From Helcococcus massiliensis (lineage in GTDB: Bacteria; Bacillota; Clostridia; Tissierellales; Peptoniphilaceae): a stretch of 64,000 nucleotides of DNA. Made by a program: the position numbers and the translations under genes. Positions 9,595-19,814 of this stretch are shown here, in pieces. The stretch covers positions 248,001 to 312,000 of the forward strand of contig NZ_OGVE01000003.1 of NCBI RefSeq assembly GCF_900258485.1. The letters are read 5' to 3'. Numbering within the stretch: position 1 is the first letter of the stretch; the number at the start of each line of letters is the position of its first letter. The notes beneath the pieces were generated by a model. It saw nothing but the letters and a program-made list of their open reading frames with translations, did no database searches and was not told where the DNA came from.

Positions 9595-12500
9595 TTATCT
9601 ATTTATATATTTACTATTTCCTAATCTTCTAATAGCTACAAGCACTAGCAAGGAAATAAATAGAATAATTGAAGTTATCAATACTCCACTATCCCCTGTC
9701 TTAGGACTTGTTTTGGTGTTTGAATCATCAGACTCACTCACTTTAATATTAGTATCTTTTGTATCTTTACCTCTTATATTTGAGTCAGCTTCTGTCGCAA
9801 ATATATATGGAGAGAATTTATCTGATTCAAAGGTAACTATATTGTCTTTCAAAGTATAGTCTAAGGCGTCAAATTTTCCATCATGAAGCCTATATACAAG
9901 TAATTTACTATTTTCTTTTAAGCCCAATTTAGATACGTCTACTTTAATCACTTGATTTTCTTCAAATTCATGTTTGAATTCTTTTGAAATCTTGTATCTG
10001 AAGTAAATATCTTTAACAAGAGCCTTATAGTTTTTACCTAGTTTATCAGTCAATTCCTTGTCTAAGTCAGAATTTAATTCTGCAACCTTTTTATCAAGGT
10101 CCTTTATAAACATTTCTAACTCTTCTTCCGCAGGTTCTAACGGAGTTAGTGGAATATCCTCTTTATCCTCATCTTCAATTGGTTCTGATGGTTCTAACGG
10201 TGTTAGAGGGATATCCTCTTTGTCTTCATCTTCAATTGGTTCGGATGGTTCTAACGGTGTTAGAGGGATATCCTCTTTGTCTTCATCTTCAATTGGTTCG
10301 GATGGTTCTAACGGTGTTAGAGGGATATCCTCTTTGTCTTCATCTTCAATTGGTTCGGATGGTTCTAACGGGATTAGTGGTATGTCTTCTTTCACATCTT
10401 CTACAAGAACTAGTGAAGATAAAGGATCAACTTCCAACTTACCATTTGTCACTTCTATAGTTTCTAAACCGTCAACTTTAGCTAACTGATCTTTTACAAG
10501 CACCTTGTATTTACCGTTAGCTACTTGGATTTCCTTGCTTTCGTCGGAAGCATTGTAGGCCAGGTATAGGTGTTGGTTTGTTTTTTGATCATCTTTTAAC
10601 TCGTATGCAATTAATTGGTCTTCTGCATTTAATTTATTGAAGATTCTATCAATTTCATCAAAGTCTTTTGTATCAAATATGTCATAAGCTTTTCTGATTT
10701 TAACTATTTCTCTGAAGTATTCTACATTTGTTCCAAATTCTTCAACCCTATCCCAATCAATCCTATTTACTTCATCACTTGACTTGTATGAGTTGTGGTC
10801 TCCACCCTTTGTCCTTGCAAACTCTTGACCTGCATGGATAAATGGAGTACCTTGTGAGAACATTACAAGAGTTGTTGCCAGCTTATGTCTCTTCAATAAT
10901 GTTTGGTCATCTTCATCTGGATTAGTAAATTTCAACTTATCCCATAGGGTTAGGTTGTCGTGAGCTTCTACATACTGAATTAGTTGGTTGGCTGACTTGT
11001 ATGTCTTAAGTCCCTTTCCACCTCTAATATTTTGAAGTAAAAATTCTTCCTTACCTAGGGCTCCATTTACAAATCCTGGATCTGTATCTCCAAATACGCT
11101 ACCCTTAGCTGCATCTCTTAAATCATCATTGAAGAATGCAACTCTATCAGATATCTTGCCAGCATTTACTTGAGTTGCTCTTTGGTCTTCTGGAATACCC
11201 ATATCCATATTCCAACCTTCACCTAGGATGAAGATATTAGGATTAATCTTGTCTAATTCTTCCCTAACTTCATTTATTGTCTTGTAATCATGGGTTCCCA
11301 TCAAGTCAAATCTAAATCCATCTAGGTTATATGTGCTTGCTAGATATTTAGTTGAATCAACGATGAATTTTCTCATCATTGCTCTCTCGGAAGCAGTTTC
11401 GTTTCCTACTCCTGTACCACCTAAGAAGTTCCCTTTGGCATCTTGTCTGAAGTAGTAGCCAGGAACTATCTTATCGAATGAATGTTGGTCTATACCTGCA
11501 ACGTGGTTGTATACAACGTCCATGATTACTCCAAGACCATTGTCATGTAACTTGTCAATCATCTTTTGGAACTCACTTATTCTGCTAAACGGGTCATAAG
11601 GATCTGTACTGTATGAACCCTCTATAGCATTGTAGTTTACAGGATCATAACCCCAGTTGAATTGAGGTTCATCTAATCTTGTTTCATCTACAGAATGCTT
11701 ACTGTAGTCATAAACAGGTATAAATTGAACATGGGTTACACCTAAGGACTTGATATAGTCTAAACCAGTAATTTGTCCACTTGGAGTCTTTGTTCCTTCT
11801 TCAACTACTCCTAAGAATTTTCCTTTATTTTTTATTCCACTATTTTCTTGTATAGACAAGTCTCTTACATGAAGTTCGTAGATAATTGGATTCTTAGCAT
11901 CTTTGTCAGAAATTTCTTTAGAGTCTGTCTTTTGAGGATTTACTACAACCCCTCTTTCACCATTTACAGTTACAGATTTTGCATAAGGGTCGATAGCTAA
12001 GGTCTTTGTACCATTTACGTCTACATTAAACATATAGGCCTTACCTATTTGGTCCCCATTTAATTTATATGACCATACTCCCTTTTCATTTCTTGTCATT
12101 GGATATGAAGTATATTTTTCTTCATTTACCAAGTCTTTATTTTCTGGGCTATTTGCAACAAATCTTCCTTCGTAAACTACTAGGTCAATATTTTTAGCTG
12201 TTGGTGCCCATACCTTGAATTCTGTAGAGCCAGGTGTATAGATGGCACCCAATTCTCCATCGTAGGCATATCTATCTTCGAAGTCTTTACTTGCAAAAAT
12301 CTTGTGTAATCTTGAAGTCTTATTTAATTCATATTCTACATCTTGGTCATTTTCATCCTTGTCAGATAGTTTTAATTGTATGTCGATATTTTCATCAAGA
12401 GGAAGGTCTTCTTTGAAAGTTATCACAAATGATTTAGAATTTTCTTTGTCATTTCCTGTACTTTCTATACTTGCAACCTTATCTTTGATATCTTTACCTG

Positions 12501-15500
12501 CAATTTCTAAGCTATAGTCTTCAAGGATATCATTTATATTAGCTTCTTTAGTTAATACTAAGTTAGCCTTTCTAAAGTCATCAACTGTGAAACTATCAAT
12601 TAAAGTCTTTGCTACGCCATCTGTAGTGAAATCTTCTTGACCAGATTTCAAATAAACATTTTGAGGATTTTTGGTAATTGTCACAAATCTATCCTTATCT
12701 ACATCTTTTCTCCAGTCATCTGCTGACTGGCTTCCCTTTACTATAAAGCCGATTTCTTCTGTACCTTTTTCAAGTGTAATTTCAGCTATCTTTGTATTAC
12801 CTTCTTTTCTAGTAAATGGATATCTTTCACCATTACCAGCCTTAGGCCATACATACATTTCCCATTCTCCATCTTGTGGATCTTCGAAATGGAAGATTAC
12901 TTTTTGAGCATCTGGATCTTCAGTTTCTAGGCTAGGATCTTTTTCTATCTTAAATACAGAAGTTCCACCCTTAGAATTGGCAGGTATGGTTATTTCAACC
13001 TTGCCATTTTCAGCTATATATTCTTTATTATCATTGTAAATATCTATTAATTTATTTCCTAGATTTTTATCAAGTTTGAATGTAACTTTTTGGTCTTGGT
13101 CAGAGATATTTAGTCCTACTAGTAGATTTTCTCCATCATGAGATCTCTTAAATACAGAAACATTAGTATCTGTGTGGAGACTTTCTCTATCTCCTCTTGA
13201 GAATACCTCTGCATTTTCACGTCTTATATTGGTAATCTTTCTATAGTGGTCTAATAGGTCGTTATTTTCTATCTTGGTCCAATCGAATGATTTCCTATTT
13301 TCACCCATTCTATTTACAGAAAAATCAGCATTTTGTCCTGACATTCCTATCTCTTCACCATAATAGATTACAGGCTGACCCTTGGCTGTCATTTGTAGGG
13401 AAGCTGCAACTTTTAATAAGTCCTTGTTTCCACCTATTCTTGTAGCTAAGAATCCATCCTCATCATGGGATGATAAGAATTGTCCTAATTGGCTTATATC
13501 AGTAATAGCTTGGTTTCTTTCTTGAAGTCTCTTTTCAACTTCAGCTATATTTCCTTTAACAAATTTTTCAGCTATGGACTTAAATTCAAAGTCTAGTACT
13601 GAATCCATCATTCCATTAGCTAGGTAACCACCGTTGTTACCAGCAGATGCACCATAGTATTCACCTATCATCTTAAAGTCAGGTTTAATATCTACTAAGG
13701 CATTTTTCAACTCTTTCCATGTGTCATGTTCAACATGTTTTACAGTGTCAATTCTGAAGTAGTCAATTGTGTTTCCCTTGTCTGTGGTTAGCGTCTTTAA
13801 CCAATCACTTTGCCACTTAACAAGTTTTGCACTTACTTCTGGATCTTCAGTTATGAAATCTGGCAACCCAGCTAATTCACTAGTTATATCATCTGAACCA
13901 GGATTTGTTCTGATCATATCTTTAAAGATTGGATCATTATTTGTTCCATAACCAGCATGGTTTAGTACCACGTCAACCATTAGTTTGATACCATTCTCAT
14001 GTAAGACATCAATTAATTCTTTTAATTTTTCTACATTACCTAGTCTAGCTTCTAAATTTGTAAAATCTTTTGCCCAATATCCATGATATCCATATTGTTT
14101 ATCATTGTATGCTGCTCGCATGTTTTCATCGATACTGTCAACTATAGGTGTAATCCATACAGTAGATACACCTAATTCTTTTAGATAAGCTATCTTATCA
14201 ATAATTCCTTGGAAGTCTCCGCCGTGGAAGGTTTCTAGGTGGTTTGGATCGTATGAGCCGTCATTGTTAGGATTGTTGTTTGACTTGTCTCCATCAAAGA
14301 ACCTGTCTGTCAACATGAAGTAAATTATTTCTTCATCCCAAGCAATGGTTTCTTTGGTGTCTGTAGAAGCTAAAGTATTTAATTTAACAATTGTCTTGTG
14401 TTCTTTTTCATAGCTATCAACTACTACAACTTCAATTTCCTTTTCGCCTGCTTCAAGATCAAGTGGTAAGGAAACATTGTGTTTTAATAAGTCTGTAGCA
14501 ACTAGTGATTTACCTTGTTTTAGATTTTTTAAGTCTAAATAAACTTCTTTTATTTCGTGGTTTTCTGGATTATCAATTTCTATATTTACTAGTACTGATT
14601 CTCCAGCCTTAGCTTCTTCCCTATTTAGAGAAGCCTTTACACCAATATGTGTATCTATTAATCTTACATAAGATTTATCATCTTTAATATTTGATACATC
14701 TTTTAGACCTTTTTCAGTCTGTCCATCTTTACTTACATCAAAGGTGTAGATATAGTCGAAGCCATATTCGGCATTTTCTAAGGTATATTCATATCTTTCA
14801 TTTTCTTTTGAATAGGTCATGTCGAAAGATCCTAAAGATTCTTCTGTACCATCTTCAAGATTTTTCTTAACTATATTTATTTTTGCCCCTTCAAGGGTGT
14901 CCATCTTATTTTCTTCATATAGGTCTAGGTCCCTATAGTAGAATGTAATATTTTGACCATTAATTTCTGGTCCCTTTAGATAAGGAACAGTTTTAAATTC
15001 ATCTTTGCCACTTTCAAGAACAACCTTGGTTGTCGATTCTAAGGCATTTGGATCAGTTTTTATCTCTCTATCTAAGTCTTTATTTGGATCTTTTTCTGCC
15101 CAATCATTTCCTTCAAGAGATTTTCTTACTATAAAACCTATATTTGTAGCTGTTTTTGATATAGGAAATACTGATATATTCCCATCAAAATCTTGTCTAT
15201 CATCAGATAAACCTGATGACCATATCCATAGGTTCCATCCGTCATAATTTTTATCTTCTCTTAAGTAGGTAACTTGTACTTGTCTTTGTTTTGGTTTTGG
15301 TGTGTTTTCATCCGGTTTTGATGTGTATACTGTATCATCACCTTGTAGAATCCAAAACTCACCGGAAGTTTCCCCTTCGGCTATATTTATTTTTCTATCA
15401 GCCTCTTGAGCATCCCAGTTTCCTGGTCTAGTTATAATAGTGATTTTGTCTAAAGGTAAACTAAATTTAGCTCTGGCATATCCATCATTTTCTTCAGTAA

Positions 15501-16185
15501 ATTTAACGGCACTACCATCTAAGCCATCACCGAATACCCACATATCCCAGTCCATTTGCTTACCATCATCTCTCTTATAGTTGATAGTATATTCAAACAT
15601 TTGATATAAGATATTTATAGTTTTTTCAGCCTTTTTACCTTCGAAAGTACTTACTAGGGTCACTTCTTTTACATCAGCATCTTCTCCAACAAGAAGTTTG
15701 TTTCCTTCTAGTTTTACTCCTTTGTAGGTTTCTTTAAGTTCATAAGTGGCAGCAACTTCTTTTTCACCACCATCTTTAGTGATATTTACAGTTTTTAAAT
15801 CTATACTACTTCCACTTTTTACGGAATCATCGGATACTATTTTGATACCTTCAACAACATACTCTAAGTTGTCACCTTCCATCCAATTTCCGTCAATTAT
15901 AAACTTGTATTGGTACTTACCTGCCGGTAAGTTTAAACTTTTACTGAATAGGTTGTTGTCCCCTTTTTCAAGCACAAGGCTTTCTGGATCCCACCCATTC
16001 ATCTCACCAGCCAGGTTTACTTTTTTAGTATCTTGGTTTCCCTGGTAGGCAAAAGTTGTGATACCATTTTCGGTTTTCGGTTCTAAAGACTGGGCACCTA
16101 CATCTTTAGCCCCTACAGGAAATATTCCTATAAGAATAGCGAATATTAAAAATATAGACATGAGTCTTCTGTTTTTAAACTGCAT
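9595..16185 (-). CDS. Wall-anchored bifunctional amylopullulanase with two GH13 catalytic domains
   Basis: A 2196-residue secreted glycan hydrolase that should cut alpha-1,4 and alpha-1,6 bonds of starch, glycogen or pullulan outside the cell. Order: signal peptide (1-31); a CBM48-like starch-binding segment (about 40-110); two CBM41-type modules (about 195-290 and 300-400); GH13 domain 1 (about 615-1080) with Asp813 in FRIDTVKHVE, Glu842 in MIGEYYG, Asp908 in SSHDEDGF; a third CBM41 (about 1090-1190); a pullulanase-type GH13 domain (about 1330-1950) with Asp1627 in GFRFDLMGTHD, Glu1656 in ILGEGWNM, Asp1743 in EAHDNLT; an acidic proline repeat stalk; and a C-terminal SPKTG sorting signal with hydrophobic segment and basic tail. 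Both catalytic triads are complete. Members of this two-domain class (for example ApuA of streptococci) are bifunctional. Strong promoter and SD (AAGGAGG) upstream support the start. Confidence 0.93.
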   Translation of the reverse strand: MQFKNRRLMSIFLIFAILIGIFPVGAKDVGAQSLEPKTENGITTFAYQGNQDTKKVNLAGEMNGWDPESLVLEKGDNNLFSKSLNLPAGKYQYKFIIDGNWMEGDNLEYVVEGIKIVSDDSVKSGSSIDLKTVNITKDGGEKEVAATYELKETYKGVKLEGNKLLVGEDADVKEVTLVSTFEGKKAEKTINILYQMFEYTINYKRDDGKQMDWDMWVFGDGLDGSAVKFTEENDGYARAKFSLPLDKITIITRPGNWDAQEADRKINIAEGETSGEFWILQGDDTVYTSKPDENTPKPKQRQVQVTYLREDKNYDGWNLWIWSSGLSDDRQDFDGNISVFPISKTATNIGFIVRKSLEGNDWAEKDPNKDLDREIKTDPNALESTTKVVLESGKDEFKTVPYLKGPEINGQNITFYYRDLDLYEENKMDTLEGAKINIVKKNLEDGTEESLGSFDMTYSKENERYEYTLENAEYGFDYIYTFDVSKDGQTEKGLKDVSNIKDDKSYVRLIDTHIGVKASLNREEAKAGESVLVNIEIDNPENHEIKEVYLDLKNLKQGKSLVATDLLKHNVSLPLDLEAGEKEIEVVVVDSYEKEHKTIVKLNTLASTDTKETIAWDEEIIYFMLTDRFFDGDKSNNNPNNDGSYDPNHLETFHGGDFQGIIDKIAYLKELGVSTVWITPIVDSIDENMRAAYNDKQYGYHGYWAKDFTNLEARLGNVEKLKELIDVLHENGIKLMVDVVLNHAGYGTNNDPIFKDMIRTNPGSDDITSELAGLPDFITEDPEVSAKLVKWQSDWLKTLTTDKGNTIDYFRIDTVKHVEHDTWKELKNALVDIKPDFKMIGEYYGASAGNNGGYLANGMMDSVLDFEFKSIAEKFVKGNIAEVEKRLQERNQAITDISQLGQFLSSHDEDGFLATRIGGNKDLLKVAASLQMTAKGQPVIYYGEEIGMSGQNADFSVNRMGENRKSFDWTKIENNDLLDHYRKITNIRRENAEVFSRGDRESLHTDTNVSVFKRSHDGENLLVGLNISDQDQKVTFKLDKNLGNKLIDIYNDNKEYIAENGKVEITIPANSKGGTSVFKIEKDPSLETEDPDAQKVIFHFEDPQDGEWEMYVWPKAGNGERYPFTRKEGNTKIAEITLEKGTEEIGFIVKGSQSADDWRKDVDKDRFVTITKNPQNVYLKSGQEDFTTDGVAKTLIDSFTVDDFRKANLVLTKEANINDILEDYSLEIAGKDIKDKVASIESTGNDKENSKSFVITFKEDLPLDENIDIQLKLSDKDENDQDVEYELNKTSRLHKIFASKDFEDRYAYDGELGAIYTPGSTEFKVWAPTAKNIDLVVYEGRFVANSPENKDLVNEEKYTSYPMTRNEKGVWSYKLNGDQIGKAYMFNVDVNGTKTLAIDPYAKSVTVNGERGVVVNPQKTDSKEISDKDAKNPIIYELHVRDLSIQENSGIKNKGKFLGVVEEGTKTPSGQITGLDYIKSLGVTHVQFIPVYDYSKHSVDETRLDEPQFNWGYDPVNYNAIEGSYSTDPYDPFSRISEFQKMIDKLHDNGLGVIMDVVYNHVAGIDQHSFDKIVPGYYFRQDAKGNFLGGTGVGNETASERAMMRKFIVDSTKYLASTYNLDGFRFDLMGTHDYKTINEVREELDKINPNIFILGEGWNMDMGIPEDQRATQVNAGKISDRVAFFNDDLRDAAKGSVFGDTDPGFVNGALGKEEFLLQNIRGGKGLKTYKSANQLIQYVEAHDNLTLWDKLKFTNPDEDDQTLLKRHKLATTLVMFSQGTPFIHAGQEFARTKGGDHNSYKSSDEVNRIDWDRVEEFGTNVEYFREIVKIRKAYDIFDTKDFDEIDRIFNKLNAEDQLIAYELKDDQKTNQHLYLAYNASDESKEIQVANGKYKVLVKDQLAKVDGLETIEVTNGKLEVDPLSSLVLVEDVKEDIPLIPLEPSEPIEDEDKEDIPLTPLEPSEPIEDEDKEDIPLTPLEPSEPIEDEDKEDIPLTPLEPSEPIEDEDKEDIPLTPLEPAEEELEMFIKDLDKKVAELNSDLDKELTDKLGKNYKALVKDIYFRYKISKEFKHEFEENQVIKVDVSKLGLKENSKLLVYRLHDGKFDALDYTLKDNIVTFESDKFSPYIFATEADSNIRGKDTKDTNIKVSESDDSNTKTSPKTGDSGVLITSIILFISLLVLVAIRRLGNSKYINR
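10133..10395 (-). repeat. 57-bp in-frame tandem repeat (about 4.6 copies) in the pullulanase stalk
   Basis: Units at 10133, 10190, 10247 and 10304, plus a partial one from 10361, each 57 bp and encoding a 19-residue acidic proline-rich unit beginning EDIPLTPLEPSEP. The middle three units are almost identical in DNA, so the copy number probably varies between strains. The likely role is a rigid spacer holding the enzyme away from the wall. Confidence 0.9.
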
Positions 16186-16214
16186 ACAATCCTCCTTAAT
16201 ATTTTCTTGACTTG

Positions 16215-16245
16215 ATTATAGTATGAAAAGCGTTTCTTGTAAACG
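16215..16245 (-). promoter_or_regulatory. Pullulanase promoter with overlapping LacI/CcpA-type operator-like palindromes
   Basis: TTTACA (16244-16239) and TATAAT (16220-16215) are 17 bases apart. On the plus strand the spacer contains AAAGCGTTT (16227-16235), the core of a catabolite-responsive element, and CGTTT-N5-AAACG (16231-16245) forms a second palindrome covering the -35. Full cre flanks are not matched. Repression by CcpA or a maltose-type LacI regulator is plausible for a starch enzyme. Confidence 0.6.
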
Positions 16246-16397
16246 ATGTCACATTTTGCTATTTTAGCTTTCATTTGGAATGAAATAACTAAATTCCAAC
16301 ACTTTATACAGGTATTTACTAAAGTATTTTTGTTAATTTTTTGTAACAAAGGAAAAGTATGTCAAAAATCAAGCAGTTTTTTACTAACTCTACAAAA

Positions 16398-16423
16398 AAA
16401 GAGAACTATTTCTAGTTCTCTTT
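16398..16423 (-). terminator. Rho-independent terminator after the bPH2 gene
   Basis: AAAGAGAACTA-GAAA-TAGTTCTCTTT hairpin (minus strand) followed by a run of T, 10 bases past the stop of the 16432 gene. The remaining bases up to the pullulanase promoter hold no gene I can support. Confidence 0.85.
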
Positions 16424-16431
16424 AAAATATT

Positions 16432-17091
16432 TTATTTATCATCAAATCTTGTATTGTAACCAGGGTTTTTATCTGGTCTGTAGGCATTTGGATATTGTTG
16501 GTCTGTTGTAACATCTAGAGAATTATTCTTAATTAACTTGAATAATTCATAAGGTTTTTCAACCCCTATCAACCTTATACCTCTAACAGTATAACTTCCA
16601 TCTCCATCTGAGTAGCTCCTATCTGGAGTAAGGGCTATGGTTCCTCTGTTAAACAACTTACCTAAGATTCCAACATTTACATTTAATTTATTTATTTCTC
16701 TATATTCTATATTTTGTATATCTCTTCCTATAATCCCGGACTCTATATATACTCTTAAGTCAGTAACATAGTAATTGACCTTGAAAGATTCTATAATCCT
16801 TTTAATTGGCATTAATATAAAGGCACCGGCTATTACTATAAATATTAAAAGTGGAATTATAGAAAACAAACTAAAGGATCTGCCAAACATTCCTTCTGCA
16901 GCCATGCCAGGCAAGTCTCTAAATTCTCTTGAGAATGTAAAAAAATTGCTTCCTATAGATATGAATACTGTTGCCCACACTATAAAAAATAGAAAGGCTA
17001 GTATACTAAAACCGTTAAACACATACATCAACTTGTGCGGCTTACCCTGCCAAAGTATCTTTTCATTATCATCTATAAAATAAGGTTTCAT
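16432..17091 (-). CDS. Membrane protein with bacterial PH (bPH2/DUF304-type) domain
   Basis: 219 residues. An N-terminal 'EKILWQGKP' motif, typical of bPH2 proteins, is followed by two membrane segments (about 25-50 and 78-100) and a soluble domain with 'YYVTDLRVYIESGIIGRDIQNIEYREI' character, the usual bPH2 signature (residues about 115-170). The C-terminus is short and polar. Function is unknown for most of the family; roles at the membrane or in stress are supposed. SD AAGGAG 6 bases before the ATG supports the start. It stands alone, with its own terminator. Confidence 0.8.
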   Translation of the reverse strand: MKPYFIDDNEKILWQGKPHKLMYVFNGFSILAFLFFIVWATVFISIGSNFFTFSREFRDLPGMAAEGMFGRSFSLFSIIPLLIFIVIAGAFILMPIKRIIESFKVNYYVTDLRVYIESGIIGRDIQNIEYREINKLNVNVGILGKLFNRGTIALTPDRSYSDGDGSYTVRGIRLIGVEKPYELFKLIKNNSLDVTTDQQYPNAYRPDKNPGYNTRFDDK

Positions 17092-17179
17092 ATTAACTCC
17101 TTAAAATTTCGATTATCTTAATTCTACTCTTTTATGATATTGTATATCACACCTTTATTATACCCAGTTTTTTATAATG

Positions 17180-18187
17180 TTACCTATTATTTCTTTTTAA
17201 TCTTTCCTTTTTAATTAACTTTTTTTCCTCAAATTTCTTAAATTTAAGTTCTTTATCCTTATTTATAAGGTATCTTTTATATAGTTCACTTGATAAGTCT
17301 CCATTTTCAATTGCTTTTTTTACAGCACAACCAGGCTCTGTTTCATGCTTACAATCATTAAATTTACACATTTTACTTAAATTATTAATTTCTTCAAATA
17401 AAATATCTTCATCAACCTCTCTACTAGTTGAAATCGTCTTAAATCCTGGAGTATCTATCAAGTAAGAATTTGTTTTCTGTAAGTAATATAAGGTGCTTGA
17501 TGTTGTAGTATGCTTACCTTTACCATCACTCCTTACACCTTGAGTAGCTACATCTTGTTTTGATAATAAATAATTTGTCAATGTAGACTTTCCGGCTCCA
17601 GATGAGCCCACTAAAATTGCAGTCTTATTTTCTTTAAATAATAATTTAATATTAATTAAGGAATTTTCGTTATATATAGAATATGGTCTAACCTTCACAT
17701 TAGGATATACTTCCTTAATCGTCCCAATGATCTTCTGACTATTATCATCAAAATCACTTTTAGATATTAAAACTACTATTTCCTCAGACATATTTCCAAA
17801 AGTCAATAAATATCTTTCAAATTTTGATAAAGTAAATCTTTGATCAGCTGCAATTAGTATAAAAATTTGATCTACATTTGAAGCAAGAATTTGTTCATTA
17901 TTATTATAGCTATAGTCTTTTTTTGTAGTATTTGCAGCCTTGCTCACAATTGACATTCTTTCATACGATTTTTTTATATAATTTTCATTATCAAATTGAA
18001 TCAATTCTACAAAATCGCCAACCACTAAAGAATCATTAATACTCGTTATATTTATATTCAAAATATTATTTTCGTCATTTGCTATTTTAAGATCTGTCCT
18101 ACTCTTATTTATAATTCTATACATATTTAAATCTTTAGACAGATTATTTACCTTGATATATTCCTTTATTCCATAATCAATGCTCAA
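17180..18187 (-). CDS. rsgA: RsgA-type ribosome small-subunit GTPase
   Basis: 335 residues with the circularly permuted GTPase layout: N-terminal OB-fold region, KSD-type G4 motif (about residue 142), P-loop GSSGAGKS (about 193), G3 'DTPGF' (about 243), then a C-terminal zinc-binding stretch C-x4-C-x-H-x5-C (CKFNDCKHETEPGC). RsgA helps mature or release 30S subunits in a GTP-dependent way. The start is a TTG with AGGAG 6 bases upstream; no closer ATG exists. Unlike the usual housekeeping copy beside prpC/prkC, this one is the last gene of an operon with an ABC exporter and a 50-residue membrane peptide, so it may be an extra paralogue with a role in that system. That link is inference. Confidence 0.88.
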   Translation of the reverse strand: MSIDYGIKEYIKVNNLSKDLNMYRIINKSRTDLKIANDENNILNINITSINDSLVVGDFVELIQFDNENYIKKSYERMSIVSKAANTTKKDYSYNNNEQILASNVDQIFILIAADQRFTLSKFERYLLTFGNMSEEIVVLISKSDFDDNSQKIIGTIKEVYPNVKVRPYSIYNENSLINIKLLFKENKTAILVGSSGAGKSTLTNYLLSKQDVATQGVRSDGKGKHTTTSSTLYYLQKTNSYLIDTPGFKTISTSREVDEDILFEEINNLSKMCKFNDCKHETEPGCAVKKAIENGDLSSELYKRYLINKDKELKFKKFEEKKLIKKERLKRNNR

Positions 18188-18196
18188 TACTTACTC

Positions 18197-19795
18197 CTAT
18201 AATGTTATAATATCATCTGTCATATTTTTTATTTCTCGCCTCAATAAGTGAGTAACCATAATCACTGTCAATTCTTTATTAGAAAATATCATCTTTTCAA
18301 TTTCTATTGCAGCATCATTATGAAGTGAGGAAGTAGCTTCGTCGATTAAAATAACATTTTTGTCTCTCAACAACCCTCTAGCTATAACAATCCTTTGTTT
18401 TTGACCACCTGAAATATTTTTACCATTCATACTTATTAGTGTGTCAATTCCATTTGGTAAACTATTAATCCAAGATTCCAAACCTACTTCTTTCATAACC
18501 TTATTTAATCTTTCCTCACTTATATCCTCAGATAAGAGTATGTTTTCTCTTATGCTTGCATTAAATATATGTGGATTTTGATTTAAATAGATTATTTTAC
18601 TTCTAATAGATTCTTTACTTATGTCCCTTATATTCTGACCATCCCACATTATATTTCCATCATATTTATTTAACTTACCAATAAGTATATTCAGTAATGT
18701 GGTTTTTCCTTTGCCTGATTCACCTAATATCACATACTTTTTATTTCTTTCAAAATTATAAGTGAAATTATCTAAAATGTTTGTCTTGTCATTATATGAA
18801 AAACTTAAATTATCTACTTTGATAGAATCTTGTAGCTTGTCAATTTTTAATAATTCTAAGTCTCTACTTTCTATAATTGAATCAAACTTCTCGAATATCG
18901 GATTTAATGCTTTCATTTCAAGCAAATTTGCCGAAAATCCTGTTAAACCTGAAAATATAAGTGCTGAAAAATAATGAATTCCACTTATAGCTCCTATTGG
19001 AATTACACTATTAAAAAATAAATATGCTGTCTGAGTAAAAAGTATTACTTGACTTACTAAACTTGTCCCATTTACAGTACTAGACATTTTCCCAGTTATA
19101 TCTGCATAAATATATTTTTGTCTAGCAAGTCGTCTAGAAGAGTAATCCACCCTATTAATCATATATTTTTCTAAATTAAGGAATTTTAAATCCTCATACC
19201 CATTAAAAATATCTGTTAAATCATTGGTTAATCTTTCATTTTCGACACTTACATTTTCCATCTCTGTTTGTACTTTTTTCTTAAAAAGTTTTGGTGCATT
19301 GATAACAAATACAGCTAAAACAAGCATAGTAAACAATATAGAGTAATTGAAATATATAGTCGCTATGGCACTAAATATGATCGAAACTACTTGTCCAATT
19401 ACATAATTTAATACATCAAATCCATAATCATTTATGATTGAAATGTCATTTGTTAACCATGAAATATAGGCTCCCGCTTCCTTCTTAGCGTACTCCTCAT
19501 AGCCAGTATTAATTAGCCTTTGAGTAACATCTTTTCTTATTTCTATATTAGATTCTTGAACCCATTTTTGATAATATATTTTCATAAAATAGATTTCAAA
19601 TATCCAAATAGTTATATCCACTATCATTAATATAAGCCATGTCTTAAATCCATCAATATCTTTATTGGATATATTGGTAATTAATTTGGCAGTTGAAAAC
19701 CCCCAAAAAACAACACAAAATTGTTCCAAAATGTTTAATAAAATTATAATTGAAGTTAATTTCCACTTTTTCTTTAAATAATATAAAAAATTCAT
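18197..19795 (-). CDS. ABC exporter, fused permease and ATPase
   Basis: 532 residues: an N-terminal six-helix export domain (about 1-310) and a C-terminal ATPase with Walker A GESGKGKT (about 360), signature ISGGQ (about 465), Walker B VILIDEATS (about 485) and the H-loop in 'VTHLL'. It lacks the N-terminal C39 peptidase found in the exporter at 53.6 kb and is shorter than the usual 570-600 residues. The substrate cannot be read from the sequence. A 50-residue membrane-protein gene lies 20 bases upstream and rsgA starts 9 bases downstream, forming one operon. Because the small partner resembles one in the double-glycine peptide island, a role in peptide export or self-protection is a reasonable guess. 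Confidence 0.88.
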   Translation of the reverse strand: MNFLYYLKKKWKLTSIIILLNILEQFCVVFWGFSTAKLITNISNKDIDGFKTWLILMIVDITIWIFEIYFMKIYYQKWVQESNIEIRKDVTQRLINTGYEEYAKKEAGAYISWLTNDISIINDYGFDVLNYVIGQVVSIIFSAIATIYFNYSILFTMLVLAVFVINAPKLFKKKVQTEMENVSVENERLTNDLTDIFNGYEDLKFLNLEKYMINRVDYSSRRLARQKYIYADITGKMSSTVNGTSLVSQVILFTQTAYLFFNSVIPIGAISGIHYFSALIFSGLTGFSANLLEMKALNPIFEKFDSIIESRDLELLKIDKLQDSIKVDNLSFSYNDKTNILDNFTYNFERNKKYVILGESGKGKTTLLNILIGKLNKYDGNIMWDGQNIRDISKESIRSKIIYLNQNPHIFNASIRENILLSEDISEERLNKVMKEVGLESWINSLPNGIDTLISMNGKNISGGQKQRIVIARGLLRDKNVILIDEATSSLHNDAAIEIEKMIFSNKELTVIMVTHLLRREIKNMTDDIITL

Positions 19796-19814
19796 CCTCT
19801 TCCTTTATTAGTCT

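Noticed and set aside
10058-10489. Long plus-strand Ser/Gly-rich frames opposite the 57-bp repeat
   Set aside because: They are the mirror of a periodic coding repeat in the real gene, without SD.
16146-16349. 67-codon minus-strand frame over the pullulanase promoter
   Set aside because: It crosses the well-formed promoter and start region of the pullulanase, has no SD, and its composition is not protein-like.
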